NCBI GenBank assembly: GCA_025617745.1
Contig: CM046858.1
Coordinates: 38,840,350-38,904,349 of the forward strand
DNA: 64,000 nucleotides
Origin: Heliocidaris erythrogramma
Taxonomy: Eukaryota; Echinodermata; Echinoidea; Camarodonta; Echinometridae
Direction: 5' to 3'
Each line of letters begins with the position of its first letter. Position 1 is the first letter of the stretch. Made by a program: the position numbers and the translations under genes. Of this stretch, positions 55,128 through 64,000 are shown piece by piece. Below the pieces are notes generated by a model that saw nothing but the letters and a program-made list of their open reading frames with translations, was not told where the DNA came from and did not search any database.

Positions 55128-55639
55128 CTTTCATATCTGTTTATGAATAATTTGTTAAATTACGGTGTGACTGATTGATTGATTGACTGACTGATCTATC
55201 GGTTCATGTATAATATTGATGGGTTGATTGTTGATTGATATATGAATTAACTAATTTTTTTATTGATTCATTGAATGATTTGCAGATTGATTAATTTAGT
55301 ACTTCTTGAATGAATGATTGGCATGTGGTTTTGATGTGTCTGTGTATCGTGAATACTGTGCTTAAAAAGATATTGAAAGTAATTAAACATTATTAATTCT
55401 CACCCATGCATAAAGCAATGAAACCATTAATATTGTGATAGAAAATTGCCACAAAACTCTTAGACTATCATAACATCATCATAAATTTTTGGCAACAGAG
55501 CAAGTTGTTGGAAATGGAGTACTTATTCAGATTGCTGGTTTAATTTCCCTCTCTTTCAATTTGGCGCAAGCAAATTTTCACAATCCAGACAAAAAGTGGG
55601 AACCAAAAATTGTTTTGTTATTGGCACTTGATAGAAGAG

Positions 55640-58107
55640 CAGTGGTGTAGTGGAGCGTATACGCTTGTATACGCCGTATACGTAAAAAAGAAATTTGACT
55701 TTTTCGGGTATACGCGCGTATACTTTAAAACAATTATCAGGTTTTAAAATAAAAAAAAATTATATATAGGGGGAAAAAAAGAAGAATTGTATGAAATATA
55801 GTCGAAATTCATACTCTGTGAGTTGTGTTCCACATATGTGCATGTGGCGGACGGCGTGTGCCCAGCCCGAGGCCATTGGCCGGCACGGCTAGGTAGCAAT
55901 CGAACGGCAAGTGCGAGGCTAGCTGCTAGGCTAGGCGCGAGCTGGCCATAAATTATGCTAGTCCTATAGCCGCTAGGCCATCATCATGGCTCATGCGCCG
56001 TACAAAATATACAATGTACAACTTCAAGGCCAAAGGAGGCGGAGCTGATTTCGTGCAGTGGCCAGGTCCCAGGACCAACTAAGGAATTTCAGCCTTTGAA
56101 GTTAAAATAGCACAACCACTGGCGTAGACAGGGGGGCACAAGGGGGCCATGGCCCCCTATTCAGCCACTAAAAAAAAAGCGAGAGCAAAAAAGCGGGAGA
56201 AGTGAGAGAAAAAGGGTTAAAAAGGCGCTACAAGCCCTTATCTTTCTCTCAAAATTTGCAAAAACGTCAAGGTTTTCGCGCTCCGAGCGGGAGGGGGAAA
56301 TAATTACTCTCCTCTCCCTGCACCAACCCCTGTCACATACAGTGCAGTATTGCGTCCTAATAACTGAAAAGCAGTCGTGGCGTCGAACTACTGAACTTTC
56401 CGCCTAAACAAATTGTTTGCTACAAGCCGTTTTATTTCTCTTAAATTTGCTAAAACGCCAGAGCTTTCGCGCTTCGCGCGGGAAGGGGGAAACTCCCACT
56501 CCCTGCACCTATCCTGCACCTATCCTGCACAGTGCAGGATTACGTCCAAAATAACTGAAAAGCAGCCAGGGCGTCGAACTAACATTCCGCCTAAAAAAAA
56601 GGTGCTAAAACGTTAGAGCTTTCGCGCTTCGCGCACCCACCCCTGTTACATACCGTCAATATTGCTCCAGTGGGTGTCGATCCCGGGAAGGGGGTGGGAG
56701 GCGGGAGGGGTAAATCCCCCCAAAAATATGAGGTCGGGTAATGGCCTGTTAATGCACTAAAAATCTAGTTTTTGAAGGTTTGAAATGCGAAAATTTTCGA
56801 AAGCTTGGTCGCTTTGCTCCCTTGCATAATTATTATCTTTCAGGATCTCGTAATTTCGCGCCCCCAGTAGGCCTATATTGTTCTTAAAAAGCTTAAAGGG
56901 TTCCAAATTTGAAAAAATAAAGATGTAATTGCTTTGTATGTGTCATATGACTCCTGCTAAATATTGCGCCCCCGATGTAGGATAAATAAAGTGTATAAAA
57001 CAGCATTTGCAAAGGTTCAACTTTTGAAAGAAATCTCAACTTCAGGTACCCTTGCTGAATTTCTCGACTCTTTCTCAAGCCTTTCAGGGTTTTCGTTAGT
57101 TTTGCTCCCGATTGTAGAAGTGAGTGAATAGAAAACCGCTTATCAATGCATAAAATTCGAGCTTCTCTACCGCTCAATTGCAAAATTTCCTGGGTAAAAT
57201 GCACAAGAAATTGCGTTTTTTAGGGTTAAAAATTGAAAAATTTGCCGCTCGGTCGCTTTGCTCCCTCGCTGACGTAGATAGGTTTGAGCACCCCGGGTGC
57301 CATAATCCCTAGATATGCCACTGGCTTCGCTCCCTTGCCGGTCAACCCCCCCCCCCCCGATCATGAAAACGGATCAACACCCCTGTGCCCCCCCCCCCCC
57401 CATATTGAAAAATCCTGGCTACGCCTGTGAGCACAACTCAATCTTATTTAATTGTTGAACAGGTGTCTTTAATCATATGAAAATTACACATACAAAAGTA
57501 AAACAGTGAATGTTATTAACAGTGGGTAAGTATCTTAAAGAACATTTATTTCAAACTACACAACAAGATGTATGAAATAACTATATATGGTATATTTAGT
57601 TGCAGTACCAAACAATTAAGACGTTTGGAGATCTATGACAGCGTGTCTTATAAAAATCTGTATCAGATGTAAATGAGTGTTGCATAAACTAAAATAAAAA
57701 TTATTATGACAACGGCTTGAATCATCTTGGATTATTTGTGTCTTGGTGATTTAGACATGTATAGATCTATAGGGCTTATGCAAGGGTTGGTCTGAAAAAA
57801 TGACTTGATGGTTTTTGGTCTGAAAATATAACTCCCTAATGTTTCAAATTTTGATGCTTTTTGCAAAACTTAATTTTAACATTTTGAGATGATATTGTGA
57901 CAGATGATTTGTGTGTGTGTGGGTGGGGGTGTGTGTGAGTGTGTGTGTGTGTGTGTGTGGGTGAGGGTGAGTGTGTGTGTGTTTTCTTGTCAGGTCACGG
58001 GAGGGGGGGGGGGGGGTAATTGTGTTTGTGAATCACCACCACAGCACGGTGCATCGCCTCGTCGTATAAGGGAGTATACCCCAAAAATATTTACCACTAC
58101 AACACTG
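55640..58107. mobile_element. hAT-like element, outer of a nested pair
   Basis: Ends CAGTGGTGTAGTGG and, inverted, CAGTGTTGTAGTGG. The 8-bp target duplication TAGAAGAG lies at 55632-55639 and 58108-58115, with the empty site at about 31912 in unit 1. About 1.15 kb without the nested element. A (GT)n tract and a G run lie near 57910-58016. No transposase frame. Confidence 0.9.
56117..57429. mobile_element. hAT-like element nested inside 55640-58107
   Basis: Ends CACTGGCGTAGACAGG and, inverted, CACAGGCGTAGCCAGG, with the 8-bp duplication AGCACAAC at 56109-56116 and 57430-57437. The interior has the CTTGGTCGCTTTGCTCCC and CAGGATCTCGTAATTTCG stretches of the 3.96-6.06 kb family. Also two internal near-copies around 56250 and 56440 (TTTCGCGCT-CG-GCGGGA). 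Confidence 0.9.
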
Positions 58108-58115
58108 TAGAAGAG

Positions 58116-58859
58116 ACTATTGGGCATCTATCGGCATGAAAAAATCTTCTCAATATTTTGAAATGTAATTTTGACAGATTTATTAAAAGTGTAACATTTT
58201 TACGCACTGGATATGTAAGAGCCCATTTGGTAATCCATTCATGATTTCCGGTGAATTTTAGTATAAATATCTGTGAGGAACGCTAGAGAAAGGCTACACC
58301 GATGGCTATACACTGCCTTACGCTAGAGATAGCCCCTGTTGTAGAAGTTTCTGTCCCCGCAGTAGATAATTTTTTTTTTACCTCTCATTTAGTTAATATT
58401 TAATTTGAGGAGGAAAAAATGCACTCATTATTAACATTGAATTAAAATTCATTTTAAAAAATCCATTAACAAAATCCGAAAACGTCTGACCAGCACCTTA
58501 CATGTACACCGATTTGTTCAACTACACACACATTCACATCGTTCGCTTGTACCGAAAGGGCGAGTAGCGCCGCCTCCCCGGTTTTGCCTAAAGGTTTGAC
58601 TGGAACGCGACCATTCGTCCAACGCCCCCTCCCCCCCCCCCCCCGTTTTGTTATTCTTAATAAGTTCTGATTCATGTCGTACTGTATTTTCCAAAATGTG
58701 TAAGTTGCAGATACATAAGGTTATCCGAAAGTCAGAAAGTCGATGTGCGAAAGCAATATTGCTAAGTACTACATCCGAATTTTCTCAGAAAGAAAGAAGA
58801 GATTGTTTTATATGCATTTGATTAATAGTGTTTAATAGTGAGAATGTGCATTTGATACC
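58116..58859. other. 3' flank of TLR C, no gene
   Basis: Matches unit 1 from about 31914 to 32686, with a small deletion in the GTTGGGTCGCGTCGC stretch and a C run near 58629-58643. Confidence 0.6.
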
Positions 58860-61535
58860 TTACTCGTTTGGGATCAAGTCATTGGTCCTCAGATTAATGG
58901 TCAGAATTTTGGTCAATTCATCCCAGAAATAGTCTTGTTCTCTCACGTCCTCGGTCCAGTGAATATAGGGTCTGCCGTCTCTGAGATATAACCTCGCCAA
59001 AAAAGGCATCTCATCGTCTGGGATGTCTTCAAGAAAGACCACAACGACGAACTCGGTCAGAGTATCACTCACATGGTCCATGGCCGTACGGAACTTGAGC
59101 ATGAACCAGTGGTCGCGCACAGCGGCTCTGCTGAGCACTATGATAGTCTTGTAACTATGGCTCACCACGTAGTCGACCGATTCCAAATAATGCATACCCA
59201 GCACAAGGTCTTCGTCGCCAAAGATGTTCCGCTGAAACTGTTGAAGGTGTTCTTCAAGAGCCGGTCGGAGATGTTCGCGAATCCATTCTTCGTCATCGTC
59301 GTAGAAGATGATGTTCACGTCGAACTGGTAGTCATTGTGGTCCCGAGCGTCTTGCATCTCTTTATACCCAAGTGTGGCCAGTTTCAAGAGAAAGAGTTTG
59401 TACCTCAGCTGCCATCGGTTGTGATAGATGAGCACAATAATGATAACTAAAGAAATGAAAGCAAGAGGAATCAGACAGAAGATACCTATTTGGATCCTAC
59501 AGAGTTCGTTTGGATCAAAATCAAGCAGAGGTTTCTCACGAAGAGGCTCTAAAGATGATAAAGAACAGATAGTTTTGTCCTTGTCAATCAGACGTATAGG
59601 TCGACCACGTAGCCAATCAAGGAGCCACTTTAGATTTTGGCAGTTACAATTAATTGGATTCATTGATAGATCAAGTGATGAAATTGAGGAAAAAACTGGC
59701 TTGAAAGTGCTTTCATTAAGCCGCGTTAATCTGTTGTTCGCTAAGGAAAGTTTCGTGAGATTCCAGTTATTGGAGAACATTGCTTCTTCCAGGTACGCGA
59801 TACGATTTCCTTCCAAGCTGATACTTTGTATGTGACCCAACCCTGACAGCAAATCATCATGGAGTCTCTGAATGTTGTTCCCTTTCAAACTCAACTTCTG
59901 AAGTGATTTCAAACCAGTGAAGATAATTGGATGAAGGTTTGCAATATCACAAGAGTCTAGTCTGAGCTCTTGTAAAGCAGATAGTTGCTGGAATATCGAA
60001 GGCGGTAAATAACTTGGCAAATTAATATCAGGATTCATACTCAAGTCCAAACGTCTAAGATTGAATAATCCGTCGAAAAGAGAAACCTTTGCAACTTCAT
60101 TCCACAGATTAGATACAGACAGCTTAGACTTTTTCATTTCTAAATAAACAAGGGATCTTGAATGGTTAAAGGATTCTCCTGGTCGTAAGGGATTAGAAAA
60201 CGAAGGTGAATGAAGGCGGTTCAGCGAGAGTGATCTTAATTTCGAGGTGTACAATCGCAAAGCAGTTATACGACTTCCGGTTAAATCAATGTTTTGAATA
60301 TTATCAAGTCCCGTTAGCTTAAAGACAGAAAGGTGTTTGTTCGAGCTCATATCTAAGAGTGTTAAATTTCTCAAACCGAGAAACGTAGATTGGGAAATTT
60401 CTGTCAAAAGATTACCGGATAAATAAAACTCACCTAAGTCCACTTTCCAAGTCTGATAGTAAGGATTTATTTGTCTTATTTTATTGTTGTTCAATTTCAG
60501 TACTTTTAATGCCATCATGCCCTCAAAAAATTCAGGTTGAATTTTGTCAATGGGGAGATTGTTATCAGTGAAATTTAATCGTTTAAGTTTTGTCAAATTC
60601 GAGAAGACGAATGGCTGGAGATTACTCACTTTGTTGCCGCTGAAGTCCAGAACGTAGAGAGAAGAATTGCGAAGTGGATCAAAGAAACCTATCGGAAATT
60701 CACCCTCAGCGCTTTGCCAAATTGTAAGCTCTCTGATCTGTGATAATGAAATTCCGATGACGATGTTCCGTAACACCTTGTAGCTCATAGGGTAGCCACC
60801 TAGCTCCAAGGAGCGAACATTTAGCGATGCAATCACACCAGGATCAACTGATCGGATTGGGTTTACTTTAAGATCTAGGGTATCAGTGTTACACACAAAG
60901 GTGAAATATTCCGCTGTAAGATTTTTTATCTGATTACCAGTCATGAGCACAGTGTCTGCCGTGGCACAAAAACTTATATTAATGAAGGACAACTCGTTGA
61001 ATGTCAGATCTATTTTATCAAGCTCTGGACTCCACTTTAGAGTGTCCTTGTGAATTGATTTTAAGCGTGACTTCGTCAAATAGAGAATGGATAACTTTGT
61101 AGACAACATGAAGACGCCTTGTGGAAGCACCAGGTGAGGGTTGGAGGACAATAGTAGGAACGCTAAATCCTTGAGAGGGTAAAAAACGGCGGACTCTATC
61201 ACGCTTATGTCGTTATAAGCCATGTCTAAGTAGGTGATTAGAGGATATAACTTAAACGACGTGTTAAGTAGAGTGGTGATATAGTTTTTATTCAAGTAAA
61301 GTTTTTCAGTATCCTCAGAGAGATTCTGGGGAACCGCATCAAGGCCTCTTTTCCTGCAATTAGCTATCTTTAGTTCAACGTTCTGATCACATCCATAGAA
61401 AGATCTGCTCTTTTCCAATGTCAAAGATGTGATGGATGGATCTTGATCATGTCCATGTAATGCCTGAACTGACATGGTTACGATGAGACAAGCAACGAGC
61501 AACAGGGACACGATCGAGCGATAAATGGATGCCAT
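58860..61535 (-). CDS. Toll-like receptor C, 891 aa, single exon
   Basis: Intact, and within the 891 residues different from TLR A at only two positions (H157R and N221D in this numbering). Domains, cysteines, start codon choice and the BB-loop leucine are therefore as in TLR A. The immediate upstream region and RT remnant also match unit 1 rather than unit 2, although unit 2 is the adjacent copy. Either A and C arose by a recent event, or one was overwritten by the other. A and C could also be an assembly duplicate, although their different flanking insertions argue against that. Confidence 0.95.
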   Translation of the reverse strand: MASIYRSIVSLLLVACLIVTMSVQALHGHDQDPSITSLTLEKSRSFYGCDQNVELKIANCRKRGLDAVPQNLSEDTEKLYLNKNYITTLLNTSFKLYPLITYLDMAYNDISVIESAVFYPLKDLAFLLLSSNPHLVLPQGVFMLSTKLSILYLTKSRLKSIHKDTLKWSPELDKIDLTFNELSFINISFCATADTVLMTGNQIKNLTAEYFTFVCNTDTLDLKVNPIRSVDPGVIASLNVRSLELGGYPMSYKVLRNIVIGISLSQIRELTIWQSAEGEFPIGFFDPLRNSSLYVLDFSGNKVSNLQPFVFSNLTKLKRLNFTDNNLPIDKIQPEFFEGMMALKVLKLNNNKIRQINPYYQTWKVDLGEFYLSGNLLTEISQSTFLGLRNLTLLDMSSNKHLSVFKLTGLDNIQNIDLTGSRITALRLYTSKLRSLSLNRLHSPSFSNPLRPGESFNHSRSLVYLEMKKSKLSVSNLWNEVAKVSLFDGLFNLRRLDLSMNPDINLPSYLPPSIFQQLSALQELRLDSCDIANLHPIIFTGLKSLQKLSLKGNNIQRLHDDLLSGLGHIQSISLEGNRIAYLEEAMFSNNWNLTKLSLANNRLTRLNESTFKPVFSSISSLDLSMNPINCNCQNLKWLLDWLRGRPIRLIDKDKTICSLSSLEPLREKPLLDFDPNELCRIQIGIFCLIPLAFISLVIIIVLIYHNRWQLRYKLFLLKLATLGYKEMQDARDHNDYQFDVNIIFYDDDEEWIREHLRPALEEHLQQFQRNIFGDEDLVLGMHYLESVDYVVSHSYKTIIVLSRAAVRDHWFMLKFRTAMDHVSDTLTEFVVVVFLEDIPDDEMPFLARLYLRDGRPYIHWTEDVREQDYFWDELTKILTINLRTNDLIPNE

Positions 61536-61618
61536 AGTCTCAAATTCCAAATGACAACTATTGACAAATGACAAATATTGTGTCGCTACTGAATTTGAGT
61601 TAATACAAGCTAACAGCA

Positions 61619-61685
61619 GCAAAACGAAATTGTATCCTTTACTGAAGACGGTCGGCTGTATTGTGAGCTGTGAATAGGCAGTGTG
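61619..61685 (-). promoter_or_regulatory. Conserved upstream block of TLR C
   Basis: Equivalent of 35446-35512. Confidence 0.55.
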
Positions 61686-61793
61686 AAATTATAATACTCA
61701 GACGAAACCAAAGAAATATGATATATCTTTTAAGATCAAAACTGCAAGTAGACTGTAAGTATTTGGTTAAAATCACATAATTTTAATTGGATT

Positions 61794-62120
61794 ATGAAAT
61801 GTTTACTAAGAAGGTTGCAACGAGTTGTTATTAATGGTGAACTTTCTTCATTGGTTCATGTTAAATCTAGTTTTGCTCAAGGGACAATTATTTGTTTTTT
61901 ATTTTGTTTTTTTATTGATACATCTGATAACATTGGATCTATCATTTATATGTTGATGATTGTATTTTATAGCCGCACTTCCACTTTAGATGACAGTAAA
62001 ATTTTACAAAATGATCTGGAATTTTTAAATGAATGGTCTAATACATGACTGCTCGATTTTAATATCTAAATTCAAGAACATGAAGATTTCCCGCAAGTTT
62101 CATAATATAAGCTACGTATA
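61794..62120 (+). pseudogene. Non-LTR reverse transcriptase remnant, unit 3
   Basis: Near identical to the unit 1 remnant at 35621-35960. Confidence 0.7.
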
Positions 62121-63309
62121 TATTTATATAATATTGAATGGCCTTGTGTGGGATACACCAGTATATCGCACGAGCTATGGGCATATTTCACGACTCGGCA
62201 CGACGAGTGAATGTTTCAAAGCGAGTGCGATATTCCCGTTTGCCCCACAAAAGAAAAGCCTTTCAATATTATTTTATTGCTTGTATGAAACCTAGTTCCT
62301 AAATGTTTAACACTACATCTTTTTTTTTTGTATTTACTTACCCTATCATCTTGCAAGAGCTGCGGGCATAACATCCATCATAACATTTGCGTATTTTTAA
62401 AATCGCATACTCACTTTCTTACACCTTACGCGCACCCAATCCATGAGATACGCCAATTTCTCTGGTCGCCTGAAGACCCTTCATACAAATAATGATATTG
62501 ATTGTCGGGGGGGGGGGGGGGGGGGGGGGAGCGAACGCGTCCATCCGTAAGATATTCAACGCGATTCTAACCATATCTAAAAAAAAAAAAAAATGGTCTC
62601 AAAATTGTGTAATAAACACTGAACCCCGCCTATGGCCCTATGAAAAGAGAAGAGAAAAGTAATAACTATTTGGCTTTGCAAAATGCCAGATTTTCAGCGA
62701 ACAGAAGCCCCCCTCCGCCTCCATATTTTCCTTCCGGCTCCGCACCTTTCTCGGGCCTGCCTCCATCTACCCCCCCCCCCCTCACCCTTGGACGTTTGCC
62801 GCGATAATTTTGTTTGCACCGCGAGCTTTCATGACTATATCGCCTCCAGTCTTACGCATCTTTCGATACCGAATCTAATATACAATTTGGTCTAACGGGT
62901 ACCGTGCTGCGTCGAAAATGGCAAAAATGGTAATTTTCTCCATCTGTATTCTGCACAATGCAGAATTGTCAACGCGCGAATTTGTAAATAATCAAATAGC
63001 GATAACTTCTGCCAAGTTGCAGAAATATATGACACTTCATGGCCGAGATCCATAGGAGAGGTTGGAATCCAATGCCCCGGCTGAGAGAGCGCCAAAATAA
63101 CCCGGCCTTTTTAGGGTTAAAGAACAAAACTAAAACTGGATGCGAATGCTTCTATCCGTAAGATATTCAAGCAGATTCTAACCATCTCTAAAATGTACAC
63201 CCACATAAAAATCGTCACAAAATTGTGTGATAAACATCTTTTTCCTCATTCACCTTTCCGCCATTCGTTTGGGAACATGTGCCTCCTTAAAGCTATGGTC
63301 ACAACCCCG

Positions 63310-63831
63310 AAAAATAGCCTGCTCGGTGGCCGGGCGGCGACTTTTCAGCCAATTTCGTCCGGGCACCGAGCACCGTGCACCGCTGGTTTTTAGGGCATCG
63401 CTCGGTCGCCGCTGAAGTTTTAAAGCAGAGTTAAAATTCTGCCGGTGCCTGCCCACTTTTCGCTCGCCGCCCAAAATACGCTCGGTGCCCGGGCTGCGAC
63501 CGCCCGCCAAATCGGGCGATCGCCGTCGAGCGATTTAGGTCTAAAATCGAAGTCGCTAGATCAAAGGTTGCCGATCGGTCGCCGCCCGGTCGCCGGGAAT
63601 TGGTGGGTCATCAGTCGGTCACTGCCCGGAATCTGGGCGGAGAAAATCCCTCGACTTTGCCCATTTTTAACCCAAAACCGACCAACGATCGACGGGAAAT
63701 CGGCGGTCGTCGCCAGGGCGCCGTCCTAATTGAGCGGTCGCCGTCGAGCAATTTAGGTCTAAAATCGAAGATGCTGCCGAGTGGTCGCCGCCCGGGGATC
63801 GGTGGGTCATCAGTCGGTCACTGCCCGGACG
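63310..63831. repeat. GC-rich interspersed repeat, copy 3
   Basis: Near identical to 37140-37657. No gene. Confidence 0.75.
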
Positions 63832-64000
63832 CGAAATTTTTTTTCCTGTACTTTGGGGCTATCCAATATGAATATTCATGAAAGAGACTACAAGTATGGG
63901 ACTTGTATTTTCTTACTCACTTTCACCTTATCTTTAAATCAACAAATGATAATGTAATATTATATTCCTCTGCCGAGATTCGACTCGCGGTTCTTTCATC
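63832..64000. mobile_element. MITE with tRNA-like part, cut by window edge
   Basis: Left part of the same element as 37658-38048. Confidence 0.75.

Larger units (their letters stand above)
51057..64000. repeat. Segmental duplication unit 3 (runs off window)
   Basis: Third direct copy, containing TLR C. From TLR C to the window end it is near identical to unit 1 (35362-37840). It lacks the part matching about 27535-27985 and has private insertions at 53231-53929 and 55640-58107. Confidence 0.9.

Overview
The window looks like an echinoderm genome, most probably a sea urchin. It holds large intronless vertebrate-type Toll-like receptor (TLR) genes in a same-strand array, set in AT-rich DNA packed with short non-autonomous DNA transposons, a BEL/Pao retrotransposon, a Penelope-like fragment and CR1-like remnants. 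The species is inferred from this content; no species-diagnostic sequence was recognised.

Layout. 1-772 is the 5' part of one TLR gene on the minus strand, cut by the window edge. 1.8-3.5 kb carries eight dispersed copies of a 17-bp motif. 3.9-6.1 kb is decayed hAT-like repeat. 7,397-15,471 is a complete, apparently young BEL/Pao element (minus strand) with near-identical LTRs, a 5-bp target duplication and an unbroken 1,772-aa gag-pol frame. 15.5-26.5 kb is a gene-free mosaic of terminal-inverted-repeat elements, GC-rich repeats, a CR1-like reverse transcriptase tail split by a hAT-like insertion, and a 3-kb palindromic composite element. From about 26.5 kb to the end are three direct segmental copies of about 11.6-13 kb. 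Each carries one intact TLR gene on the minus strand, the same decayed RT fragment behind its promoter and the same (TCAA)n arrays. The copies differ by private insertions: a Penelope-like GIY-YIG fragment and a tRNA-Arg-like gene in unit 1; an inverted-repeat element and two MITE-like inserts in unit 2; a 0.7-kb element and two nested hAT-like elements in unit 3.

Function. The only host protein genes seen are the four TLRs, innate-immune receptors with leucine-rich-repeat ectodomain, LRRCT cap, one membrane span and a cytoplasmic TIR domain. A 67-bp block upstream of all four is the best candidate for their shared promoter. TLR A and TLR C differ at two residues, while TLR B, lying between them, differs from A at 37 residues clustered in the N-terminal half of the ectodomain and in the TIR domain. 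This suggests gene conversion or recent reduplication. The rest of the window is mobile or repetitive DNA.
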